Positions 7,371 to 14,978 of a stretch of DNA of 20,220 bases are shown here, one piece after another. The first letter of the stretch is position 1. Each line of letters begins with the position of its first letter. The position numbers and the translations under genes are program-made. The DNA comes from Cytophagia bacterium (GTDB taxonomy: Bacteria; Bacteroidota; Bacteroidia; UBA7662), in the NCBI GenBank assembly GCA_009926405.1, contig RFOZ01000019.1, positions 1-20,220 of the forward strand, in the 5' to 3' direction. The notes under the pieces were generated by a model that saw only the letters and a list, made by a program, of their open reading frames with translations, was not told where the DNA came from and did no database searches.

Positions 7371-8498
7371 ATGAAATTCATTGTCTCCTCCTCTGCCTTG
7401 CTACGTCAGCTACAAGCCGTGCAGGGTGTTATCCAAACCAACAACGTTCTTCCCATCCTTGATCATTATCTCTTTGATGTTGATGGGCGACAATTGACGA
7501 TTTGCACCACGGATCTTAACACCACCATGCGGACCCGGCTTGCGGTCGAAGGGAATGGTCAGGCCAAGGTGGCGGTACCAGGAAAGATTTTGCTTGAAAC
7601 CCTGAAGACCCTCCCGGATCAGCCGATATCCTTGGCCCTAGATCCCAAAACATACGCGGTAGAGCTGCACACCGACAAGGGTAAGTTCAAATTATCCGGT
7701 GAAAACGGTGAGGAGTTTCCAACGCTTCCAGAGATGACGGGAAATCAGCGCTTTGAGCTGCCATCGGACGCCCTGTTGACGGGTATTTCCAATACGCTTT
7801 TTGCGGTGGGCACCGATGAATTGCGTTTGGCGATGACCGGGGTCAAAATGGAATGCGCAGGAGACACCTTGAGTTTTGTGGCGACCGATGCTCACAAATT
7901 AGTTCTTCACAAACAGGGTGGCATTGAGGTTCCCGCCTCTGCTGGTTTTATTGTTCCCCGCAAAGCCTTGAATCTGCTTAAATCCACACTGCCCGGTGAT
8001 GCCTCTCCGGTAAAGGTTTCTTATAACAATACCCACGTTGCCTTTGCTTTTGGAGATTTGGAGTTGACCTGTCGACTCATTGACCAAAAATATCCTGATT
8101 ATCAGGCTGTTATACCAAAAGATGGGGGTAGCCGACTCCTCCTTCGTCGCACCGAATTTTTGTCATCCCTGCGTCGTATTTCCATCTATTCCAGCAAATC
8201 GACTTATCAGGTCCGTTTGTCAATCAAGGGCAACGAGTTGCAATTGTCTGCGGAGGATCCGGATTTTTCGAACCAAGCCTTGGAAACCTTGGCTTGTGAA
8301 TACAACGGCGCCGATATGGAGATTGGATTCAATGCCCGTTTTTTGGTTGAGATGCTTTCTACTTTGACAGGAGACGAAGTTCAGTTTGAACTGAGCTCAT
8401 CGAGCCGCCCCGGGGTTTTGCGTCCCGTCCATCAAGAAGACCAGGAAGACACCTTGATGTTGTTGATGCCGGTCATGTTATCGGATTATCGGGCCTAG
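7371..8498 (+). CDS. dnaN: DNA polymerase III beta subunit (sliding clamp)
   Basis: DnaN dimerises into the ring that tethers the replicative polymerase and repair enzymes to DNA. From the ATG at 7371 the protein has 375 residues, the usual length, and starts MKFIVSSSALLRQLQAVQGV. The frame is open back to a TTG at 7335, but the extra 12 residues (PLESSSSQSQP) do not look like DnaN. Family landmarks include NVLPILDHYLFDV (about 26-38), the AVPGKILLETLKTLPD block near 72-87, the middle-domain LRLAMTGVKME and FVATDAHKL, and the C-terminal LMLLMPVML that contributes to the peptide-binding pocket. It follows the gld operon in the same direction and converges with the EnvC-like gene, only eight bases apart. 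I recall dnaN sitting beside gldG in other Bacteroidota, so this may be a conserved neighbourhood rather than chance. Confidence 0.97.
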   Translation: MKFIVSSSALLRQLQAVQGVIQTNNVLPILDHYLFDVDGRQLTICTTDLNTTMRTRLAVEGNGQAKVAVPGKILLETLKTLPDQPISLALDPKTYAVELHTDKGKFKLSGENGEEFPTLPEMTGNQRFELPSDALLTGISNTLFAVGTDELRLAMTGVKMECAGDTLSFVATDAHKLVLHKQGGIEVPASAGFIVPRKALNLLKSTLPGDASPVKVSYNNTHVAFAFGDLELTCRLIDQKYPDYQAVIPKDGGSRLLLRRTEFLSSLRRISIYSSKSTYQVRLSIKGNELQLSAEDPDFSNQALETLACEYNGADMEIGFNARFLVEMLSTLTGDEVQFELSSSSRPGVLRPVHQEDQEDTLMLLMPVMLSDYRA

Positions 8499-8506
8499 AG
8501 AAACCT

Positions 8507-9808
8507 TTATCGTCCGGCTAGCCAAGGCAGAGGATTGACTTTGGCGGTCCCTTTCCAAAGCTGGAATTGGAGGTAAGATTCTCCGTTCTCCGGGCGCACA
8601 TGAAGGCGGCCGATGGTTTGTCCGGTCTGAACTTTTTGGCCTTTACTGACCTGGGTTTGATCAAGGTGGGCGTATACCGTGAGGTATTGTCCGTGCCGAA
8701 TAATTACGGTTTTCTGCATACCGGGGATGTTGACCACGGCGGTGACTTCACCTCGAAAACAAGCCCTAACGGAGGCCCCGGCTTCCGCTTTGAGCGTAAT
8801 GCCATCGTTGCGAATGCTGATATTCTTGAGATGTGGATGCGGATGGAATCCAAAGGTTTCGTTTACCATGGCTTTTTGGAGAGGCCAGGGAAGGCGCCCC
8901 CGGTTTTCTTCAAAGGCCTTACCCAACGCTTTGGCTTCGGGTGTTAACTCTAGCAGAGCTTGGTTACGTTGGGGTTGTTGGGCCTGGCCTTGGTTGGGTT
9001 TGGTTTTGTCGTCCGTTTTGGCAGCAGCTTGGCGCGCGGCTTCAATTTCTTTACGGATGAGGTCTTCAATGTTTTTTTGGAGGCGGTTTCGAGCAATTTC
9101 CTGGTTGCGTAGTTCTTGTCGTAATTTCTTTTCGTCTTTTTGAAGGGCCTTGACGACTTTGTCTTGTTCTTGACTTTCCTGTTTTAGGGCGTTTTTGTTT
9201 TCTTCTTCACGGGCCTTGAGTTCTTCCTTACGTTCCTTCTCGGCTTGAAGGATTTCACCTTTTTGATTAAGTTCTTGCTGTAGTTCAACGATAGCGGCGG
9301 CCTGTTCTCTTCGAAATTGGTTGTATTGCCGCAAATGCCAGGTTCGTCGCAGGGCTTGGTTGACATCGGTGGCCGAGAGGATTAACAAAGGCGTGGACGA
9401 AGCCATGATTTGGCGTTGGTATTGGCGAAGGAGCAGGGCGTATCGTTCCCGCAATCGTTTCAAATCCACCTCCAGGGATTGCATGACGTTTTGGACTTCG
9501 CTTATCTGGACTTCTTGGCGAACAATTTCCGCATTGTAATTGCGAATGATTTTTTCGCGGTTTTGGATTTGATTTTTTAACAATTGCAATTGCTGCAAAC
9601 CGGATTTACGTTTACGCCGAACTTCTTCTAATTGTTGACGCGTTTGGTCTATTTTTCGGACGAGCTCTTGGCGTTCTTGTTCCAGTCCCGCTCTGGATGC
9701 GGAGGATTTGGGCTTGGACGATTGGGCTTGGACACAATACAGCCCGATGATTCCATAACACAGGACGATTAGGCTTATAAAAAATAAACGGTTGAGACGA
9801 AAAGGCAT
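8507..9808 (-). CDS. EnvC-like murein hydrolase activator (coiled coil plus degenerate LytM/M23 domain)
   Basis: This 433-residue protein has a signal peptide (about 1-29, ending CVQA before Gln), a long charged coiled coil (about 40-135 and 165-265), a Gln/Lys-rich linker, and a C-terminal LytM domain (about 315-433). The domain cannot be an active peptidase. The usual HxGxD zinc motif is replaced by N334-D-G-I-T338, and the HLH motif near the end reads Y412-L-Q414. Gly and fold positions such as VYAHLDQTQVSKGQKVQTGQTIG (in two pieces, about 378-400) remain. This is the pattern of EnvC and related activators, which switch on cell-wall amidases in the periplasm during division. The start lies three bases after the DUF4292 gene. 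I infer that it controls an amidase encoded elsewhere; none is seen here. Confidence 0.85.
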   Translation of the reverse strand: MPFRLNRLFFISLIVLCYGIIGLYCVQAQSSKPKSSASRAGLEQERQELVRKIDQTRQQLEEVRRKRKSGLQQLQLLKNQIQNREKIIRNYNAEIVRQEVQISEVQNVMQSLEVDLKRLRERYALLLRQYQRQIMASSTPLLILSATDVNQALRRTWHLRQYNQFRREQAAAIVELQQELNQKGEILQAEKERKEELKAREEENKNALKQESQEQDKVVKALQKDEKKLRQELRNQEIARNRLQKNIEDLIRKEIEAARQAAAKTDDKTKPNQGQAQQPQRNQALLELTPEAKALGKAFEENRGRLPWPLQKAMVNETFGFHPHPHLKNISIRNDGITLKAEAGASVRACFRGEVTAVVNIPGMQKTVIIRHGQYLTVYAHLDQTQVSKGQKVQTGQTIGRLHVRPENGESYLQFQLWKGTAKVNPLPWLAGR

Positions 9809-9811
9809 GAT

Positions 9812-10717
9812 TTAGAATCCCAATTTCAGTTTGCGGTAGTCCGTTGGAATTTTGATGGGTGGCAAAGCAACGGCTTCCAGGGCCGGGGTCTTCCAATGCA
9901 TTCGTAGCAAAGCTTTGTGGCCCGGAGCATGGAGAGCGAGGCTCATTTTGGAAGGCAAGGCAACCGATGCCACTTCGATACTTTGGAGGTATTCCACATC
10001 CAAGTTCCCCCTTCGTGATTGCATCGAAAGGTGGTGGATTTTGGCAGGGAATTTTCCCCAACGAACCGAAACGGTCGAAAGGGAGCTATCCACGCCTTTG
10101 GTAAAAACCAAGCTGTCACTGCCTGCTTTTGGGTACTCAATCCGGGCTCGTTGAAGGCCCTCAATAAGCGAGCCATGACCGTGCAAAAGAGCATCTTCAA
10201 ACCATCGGTAATCCAGATCCAGTTGAAGAGATTTTTGGAGCTGATCCCAAGTTCCACTCCAATAGTTTTTGGAAGGACGGCTAATCATCCAAACGCTGTC
10301 GGGTTTTAAAATCAAACGGATGACCTCGATGCCCAAGGCAGGCCGTACACTCACCCAGATCCACTCGCCTTGTTGGACCATCATGCTGACCGGCGAGGCA
10401 AAATCGTATTGATTGTAAGCGATGTTCCAGGTGCCTTCCATTTTGACCCCCTGATTTTTGAAATCGTTACGTCCCCAAAGACGCGTCCATGCACCCGATG
10501 GGGGGCTAGGTACGATTACCGATGGGGCGACTTGGTCTTTTTTGGGTTGTGGAGCCGTTGGCTGGGCTGAACGCCGGGAAACGCAGCCAATACCAACAAA
10601 AGCGATTACCCACCAAGTGTAAACGAGGAGGAAAGGCCTTCTGATATGAAGACCCGTTTTAGGGCCTAGCTGGCAGTCCCGAGCGCAGTTTGGATTGGAT
10701 ATCAAGATTGCCTTCAT
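9812..10717 (-). CDS. DUF4292 family lipoprotein
   Basis: The protein has a lipoprotein signal (LLVYTWWVIAFVGIGC) with the lipid-modified Cys about 225 residues before a conserved domain. The domain carries WGRNDFKNQGVKMEGTWNI, the MMVQQGEWIWVSVRP strand pair, WFEDALLHG, and an ending PIKIPTDYRKLKLGF typical of DUF4292. No outer-surface export signal (acidic or Gln-rich residues after Cys) is seen, so it probably faces the periplasm. Family knowledge places it beside the TPR lipoprotein and an EnvC-like gene in many Bacteroidota; its fold may resemble LolA/LolB-type lipoprotein carriers, which is only my inference. The start is uncertain. The first usable canonical start is the ATG at 10717, inside the TPR gene, and it would give an unusually long N-region; an ATC at 10645 sits exactly where a normal signal peptide would begin. 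Confidence 0.75.
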   Translation of the reverse strand: MKAILISNPNCARDCQLGPKTGLHIRRPFLLVYTWWVIAFVGIGCVSRRSAQPTAPQPKKDQVAPSVIVPSPPSGAWTRLWGRNDFKNQGVKMEGTWNIAYNQYDFASPVSMMVQQGEWIWVSVRPALGIEVIRLILKPDSVWMISRPSKNYWSGTWDQLQKSLQLDLDYRWFEDALLHGHGSLIEGLQRARIEYPKAGSDSLVFTKGVDSSLSTVSVRWGKFPAKIHHLSMQSRRGNLDVEYLQSIEVASVALPSKMSLALHAPGHKALLRMHWKTPALEAVALPPIKIPTDYRKLKLGF

Positions 10718-12389
10718 CAATTTGGAGGGCCTTGCCCCATTGGGCCTTGGCGGCCTCTGTTTGGTTGTTCCGGTACAAAATATCTCCGTAGTGATCCAAC
10801 ATGGTAGCATTCTCGGGACTAAGACGCAAGGCCTTGGTCATGGGCTCGAGAGCATCGGCGTATCGTCCCATGGTGTAGAGTACCCAAGCATAGGTATCCA
10901 AATACGAAGCATTGTCTGGTTCGATTTCAAGAGCCTGTTGGCTCATCATCAACGCACGATCCAGTTCTTGGTTACGAAGCCCCAAATAGTAGGCATAATT
11001 ATTGAGAACCAAAGCGTTGCTCGGTTGAATCTTGAGGGCATCCCTGTAGTTTTTGTCAGAGAGAAGATGGTTTTGTTGTTGGTGGTATAGATCTCCTAAC
11101 AAAATATGCATTTGGAGCCGAAGGTCGGTTTCGTCTTCGGTGGTATAACCCAAGCCGCTTTGCAAGAATTCGATGGCTTCAATCTTTTTGTCGTTTTGAC
11201 TGAGAGCAATGCCCAAAAAGAAATAATTAAGCGCCTGTCCTGGGTGCCGTTCCAAAGCAATCCGTGATTTGATTTCAAGGGTATCCATGATTCCCAAATC
11301 CAGAAGCGCGGAAAGGTATTGCTGCCAAACAATATAGGGCAAGGGATCGCCCGTTAGTTCCAAGGCCTTGCAATAAGGTCCAAGAGCCTCCCTCGGCTTG
11401 CCTTGTCGAATCAAGGCTTCGCCTAAAAGGGCATGGACCATGGGCGCGTTCGGGTAAAATTCCAGAACACGGCGAAGCTTCTCTTCTTTGATGGCCGAAG
11501 AGTCTCCGACCCTTTCCAGACTACGAAAAACCCCTTGAAGAATTTCTTCGGTGGATAAAACACCGCCTTTCAGGGCTTCTTCAAAGGCTTCTTCGGATTT
11601 TTGGGTCTGACCCAAGGCATCGTAGAGTTCGGCAGATGCCAAAAGCAAGCGGGCCCTGTTGGGGTTTTCGGTTAAAGGCAGGGCTTCTTGCAGAAGGGAA
11701 AGGGCTTTATGGTATTCACCTTGTTCGCTGAATGTTTGCACCAAGCCGAGGCGGTGCCCCAGCTCGTTGGGATAGAGACTAACCAGGCGTTGAATTTCTT
11801 TGATGGCTTTTTCTTTTTTCCCCAAGAGCAGCCAGATGTTTTTCTTTTGATCCAGAATTTCAGGTTGCGGTCCAAGTTTTTGTTCAATGGCATCGGCGCA
11901 ATCCATGGCCGCGTTGTAAGATTTGTTTTGGATATGCAGGTTTGCTAAATTTTCGAGGGCTTCGAGCGAATGTTCGTTGTCCATGGCAATCAAACGGGTC
12001 CACGCTTCTGCTGCTTCCTTGGGTAATCCGTTATTTTGATAGACTTGGGCCAGGAATTGGAGGTACCAGGGGTTCAGGGGGTCCAATTGGACGGCTTTTT
12101 GGGCCAAGCGCTGTGCTTTGGGGCCATCTCCACGCTGAAGGGACATTCTGGCTATTTCGTAGGCTGTTACCGCCGAATGGGGGTCTAGAGCATAGGCTCT
12201 TCCAAAAAACTGTTCGGCTTGTTCCCATTTGCCAATTAATTTGGCGGTGGTGCCTTCAAAGAAATAATACTGAAACTGATTCTGTTGTGCTTCGTTGAGA
12301 ATGGTGGGAGGAGCAGGCGCCGTAACACGGGAACGTGAGCAGGATAGTCCGGCAAGCAGGACGGCTAGCCATAACACAATTAGCGGCAT
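10659..12389 (-). CDS. TPR-repeat lipoprotein
   Basis: This 576-residue protein starts with MPLIVLWLAVLLAGLSC, a short lipoprotein signal with the probable lipidated Cys at 17. It is followed by a Pro/Ala stretch and then helical TPR units almost to the C-terminus (about 38-570). Several units show the typical spacing of Ala, Gly, Tyr, Ala and Pro, for example WEQAEQFFGRAYALDP, AQRLAQKAVQLDPLNP, the NYRDALKIQPSNALVLNNYA block and GRYADALEPMTKALRLSP. Such proteins act as scaffolds for partner proteins; here it is probably tethered to the periplasmic face of a membrane. No outward export signal follows the Cys. The ATG overlaps the nucleotidyltransferase stop by 10 bases, and the stop lies just before the DUF4292 gene. 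The partner is unknown, but conserved linkage suggests the neighbouring DUF4292 and EnvC-like proteins. Confidence 0.88.
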   Translation of the reverse strand: MPLIVLWLAVLLAGLSCSRSRVTAPAPPTILNEAQQNQFQYYFFEGTTAKLIGKWEQAEQFFGRAYALDPHSAVTAYEIARMSLQRGDGPKAQRLAQKAVQLDPLNPWYLQFLAQVYQNNGLPKEAAEAWTRLIAMDNEHSLEALENLANLHIQNKSYNAAMDCADAIEQKLGPQPEILDQKKNIWLLLGKKEKAIKEIQRLVSLYPNELGHRLGLVQTFSEQGEYHKALSLLQEALPLTENPNRARLLLASAELYDALGQTQKSEEAFEEALKGGVLSTEEILQGVFRSLERVGDSSAIKEEKLRRVLEFYPNAPMVHALLGEALIRQGKPREALGPYCKALELTGDPLPYIVWQQYLSALLDLGIMDTLEIKSRIALERHPGQALNYFFLGIALSQNDKKIEAIEFLQSGLGYTTEDETDLRLQMHILLGDLYHQQQNHLLSDKNYRDALKIQPSNALVLNNYAYYLGLRNQELDRALMMSQQALEIEPDNASYLDTYAWVLYTMGRYADALEPMTKALRLSPENATMLDHYGDILYRNNQTEAAKAQWGKALQIDEGNLDIQSKLRSGLPARP

Positions 12390-13423
12390 ACAACTTCGCT
12401 ATGGTCGCTAATGCTAAGTTCCAGCGCCGGTCCCGGGGCGGAAGGCTGACCATAACCCCGAATCTTGGCATGGGCACCGGTCATGGAATTGCGCAGATGC
12501 ACACCATGGATATGAGCATGCTCTCCCAGTAGGCTGGATTCTACAACCGCGTTTTCGATGGTGGAGCCGCGTCCCACCGAGACATGGGGCCCCAAGAGAA
12601 CATTCTTCAAACGACAATCAGGACCGATGTAACAGGGTGGAATGATTTGGCAACTTTCCAGGATTGCGGTAGGGTCCACCAAGGTTTCGGTCCCCCTTTG
12701 TTGCAAGTATTCCAGGTAGCGGCTGTTGGTGTGAACGGTAGCATCCTTGTTGCCGCAGTCCAGCCACTCGCTGACCGTGCCCGGCAGAAAAGCCGTTCCT
12801 TTGGATTTCATGTTCTCCAGGGCCGATGTCAATTGGTATTCGCCTTTGTCCATCATGTGATGATCGATAAGGTATTGCAACTCACTGCGCAGGTAGGCCC
12901 CGTCCTTGAAATAGTAGATTCCGATGATGGCCAGATCCGACACAAATTCTTCAGGTTTCTCATGAAAGGCCCGGATGATACCATCTTGGTCCAATTCCAC
13001 CACCCCAAATGCACGGGGGTTTTCGATTTTTTTGACCCAAATAATCCCTTCCTTCATGGAGTCCAGGACAAAGTCGGCTTTGAAAAGGGTGTCTGCAAAG
13101 GCCACCACCACGGGACCCTCCAAATGTTCTTGGGCACATAGAATAGCGTGGGCGGTGCCAAGTGCTTCTTTTTGGTAATGAATGCTTCCAACCGCACCCA
13201 ATTGTTCGGCGACCTTGAGAAGTTGTTGTTCAACCGCCGGCCCAAACAAGGGAGACGTGATAAAGGCAATTCGGTGGACAGGCTGATCGCAAACCCGAAC
13301 GATATCCTCCATAAGCCTTTCAACAATTGGCTTGCCCGCGATGGGCAACAGGGGCTTGGCTGTTGTCAGGGTGTGGGGCCGCATTCGCTTGCCCAGGCCC
13401 GCCATAGGGACGATAATATTCAT
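12380..13423 (-). CDS. Sugar-phosphate nucleotidyltransferase with left-handed beta-helix C-terminus
   Basis: This 347-residue enzyme should join a sugar 1-phosphate to a nucleotide, making an activated sugar for glycan synthesis in the cytoplasm. The N-terminal Rossmann-like domain starts with the nucleotide-binding PMAGLGKRMRPHT, and AKPLLPIAGKP near 22-32 supplies the usual Lys-Pro. LGTAHAI is at 88-94, the metal-binding Asp is at 111 in FADTLF, and HEKP is at 154-157. From about residue 255 the sequence turns into short hexapeptide-like repeats (ENAVVESSLLGEHAHI and so on), a left-handed beta helix that often carries a second acyl- or uridylyl-transfer or oligomerisation role. This layout resembles glucose-1-phosphate thymidylyltransferase or GlmU-like enzymes. 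The substrate cannot be fixed from sequence. The gene follows the flippase after 67 bases, the widest gap in the operon, and overlaps the TPR gene by 10 bases. Confidence 0.87.
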   Translation of the reverse strand: MNIIVPMAGLGKRMRPHTLTTAKPLLPIAGKPIVERLMEDIVRVCDQPVHRIAFITSPLFGPAVEQQLLKVAEQLGAVGSIHYQKEALGTAHAILCAQEHLEGPVVVAFADTLFKADFVLDSMKEGIIWVKKIENPRAFGVVELDQDGIIRAFHEKPEEFVSDLAIIGIYYFKDGAYLRSELQYLIDHHMMDKGEYQLTSALENMKSKGTAFLPGTVSEWLDCGNKDATVHTNSRYLEYLQQRGTETLVDPTAILESCQIIPPCYIGPDCRLKNVLLGPHVSVGRGSTIENAVVESSLLGEHAHIHGVHLRNSMTGAHAKIRGYGQPSAPGPALELSISDHSEVVCR

Positions 13424-13430
13424 TTTCTTA

Positions 13431-13476
13431 ACAAATCAAAAAGGCTGATGGTCGTCAAAATGCTGGGATGATTTGT
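13431..13476. promoter_or_regulatory. Inverted repeat in the flippase-nucleotidyltransferase gap
   Basis: ACAAATCA (13431-13438) and TGATTTGT (13469-13476) are perfect 8-base inverted arms separated by 30 bases, in the only sizeable gap (67 bases) inside the long minus-strand operon. The inner arm ends eight bases before the nucleotidyltransferase ATG. It could be an operator for a dimeric protein or a loose mRNA hairpin affecting that start. It has no T-run, so it is not a standard terminator. An arm pair of this size can also arise by chance in AT-rich spacer DNA. Confidence 0.25.
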
Positions 13477-13490
13477 AGAAGATGGCACGT

Positions 13491-14978
13491 TCAACGATCC
13501 AGCCCAAATTTACGAAAAAGCGGAACGCCAAGGACATAAACAATCAAAAGCAAGAATTTAACCCCCAAGTTGCTCCACCCAAGCCCTGCCGGAAGGCATG
13601 AATCAAGTCCGTACAAGAACAAAGCCCATATCCCCAAGAGCAGCCAGCCTTTCCAAGGATAGGGTACCGGGTTATAACGACGGCCTGCGATTATACTGGC
13701 ACCAAACATGGAGGCATAACAGGCTAAAGTCACCCAAGCCGAAGCGGTGTACCCGAACAAAGGGATGAGGAACCAATTTCCTGCAACGGTCAGGCAAGCA
13801 GCTCCCAAGCCAATCCAGAGCCCCCAGCGGGTTTGATCAATGGCTTTGAACCATATGGAATGGTTGTAATACCAGCCCAAACAGAGATTTGCCAACAAAA
13901 GAATGGGGACCACCGGTAAACCTTCATGATAAGCTGGGCCCACAAGTATTTTGGCCGCGTCCATCCCCAAGGTAACGACCAAAAAGAGGCCCCATCCAAT
14001 CAAGCTATAATACCAAAATACCTTGCCCATAGAAGGGCCATCGTCGATTTCATTCCTTGAATCAACCGAGGTTTTTCGAAAGAAAAAAGGCTCCGCTCCC
14101 ATGCGGAATGCCTGGGTGTAGAGACTCATCAGGACCGCCAATTTGTAAACGGCCCCGTAGACCCCAACCTGCCACATCGCCGCGGACGGTGTTCCGCCCA
14201 GACGGTATTTGAGCAGAACCCTGTCCAGCGTTTCGTTGAACATGCCGGCCAGACCGGCTACGAGCAGGGGCCAGGCGTAGGCCAGCATGGGGCGCAGCAC
14301 GCGGCTATCAAAGTCTCGTAGGGAAGGCAGCCCTCGCATCAAGACCAAAAGGGTGATACCGTTGGCCACCAGATTGCTGAGAACCACCCCATCCAGGGAG
14401 GCAAACGATATTGTGTTACTGTATTTCGGTTGAAGGACTAAAAAATAAACCTGAAGCCCAACCAAGATGAGGATATTACTAACCTTGATGCCGACGTAGG
14501 ACCAGGACCGGCCCTTTTGGCGTAGGCGGGCAAAGGGCAAGGCCGATACCGCATCCAATGCAAAAATCATGGAGAACCACCGAACAAAATGAGCCTTATC
14601 GGGATGACGAAGGTTTAAAGCCAGCGTATCGGCATTCATCCATAACAACGCACTCATAATTAGCGAAGTGAACAGAACCGCATAAAATGACGTGGCGTAA
14701 ACCGCGTTCTCGTTCGCATCTTTTCGATTGACAAAACGAAAAAAGGCCGTCTCCATGCCGTAGGTATAAACCACGGCCAGCAACGCTGCCATGGCATAAA
14801 AATCGGTGATGACCCCGTAATCCTGGGGCTCAAACAATCGGGTATGCAGGGGAACCAGAAGGTAATTGAGAAGCCGACCCACCACCGTGCTTAGACCATA
14901 CAAGGCGGTTTGGGAAGCCAGGCTGCGGAGGTCGTTAGAGGATTGTCTCAAAACGGGTGGTTTGGGAATCAGGACCAA
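13491..14978 (-). CDS. Oligosaccharide flippase (Wzx-like, MOP superfamily)
   Basis: This 495-residue inner-membrane protein has about 12-14 hydrophobic helices and opens with LASQTALYGLSTVVGRLLNY, LVPLHTRLFEPQDYGVI and YGMETAFFRFVNR. These are characteristic of the polysaccharide-biosynthesis flippase branch that moves undecaprenyl-linked oligosaccharides from the cytoplasmic to the periplasmic side. The ATG at 14978 overlaps the M23-peptidase stop by 10 bases, consistent with coupling. The first 15 residues are polar and Pro-rich, so a slightly later start is possible, but none stands out. The neighbouring nucleotidyltransferase could supply the activated sugar and Idi the isoprenoid units for the carrier. 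The transported glycan (O-antigen, capsule or other) is not determinable. No glycosyltransferase or polymerase genes are seen in the window. Confidence 0.87.
   Translation of the reverse strand: MVLIPKPPVLRQSSNDLRSLASQTALYGLSTVVGRLLNYLLVPLHTRLFEPQDYGVITDFYAMAALLAVVYTYGMETAFFRFVNRKDANENAVYATSFYAVLFTSLIMSALLWMNADTLALNLRHPDKAHFVRWFSMIFALDAVSALPFARLRQKGRSWSYVGIKVSNILILVGLQVYFLVLQPKYSNTISFASLDGVVLSNLVANGITLLVLMRGLPSLRDFDSRVLRPMLAYAWPLLVAGLAGMFNETLDRVLLKYRLGGTPSAAMWQVGVYGAVYKLAVLMSLYTQAFRMGAEPFFFRKTSVDSRNEIDDGPSMGKVFWYYSLIGWGLFLVVTLGMDAAKILVGPAYHEGLPVVPILLLANLCLGWYYNHSIWFKAIDQTRWGLWIGLGAACLTVAGNWFLIPLFGYTASAWVTLACYASMFGASIIAGRRYNPVPYPWKGWLLLGIWALFLYGLDSCLPAGLGWSNLGVKFLLLIVYVLGVPLFRKFGLDR

Noticed and set aside
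8499..8506. Terminator between the convergent dnaN and EnvC-like genes
   Set aside because: Only eight bases separate the stops and no stem is visible there. A terminator would have to lie inside a coding region.
12584..13141. Plus-strand open frame of 185 codons opposite the nucleotidyltransferase
   Set aside because: It is antisense to a gene with clear family motifs, its translation shows no recognisable domain, and it has no start signal or neighbours that support it.
13430..13490. Promoter for the nucleotidyltransferase gene (TTGATTTG-like box)
   Set aside because: The box differs from TAnnTTTG at the important A, the upstream TTTG is only 16 bases away, and transcription would begin essentially at the start codon.
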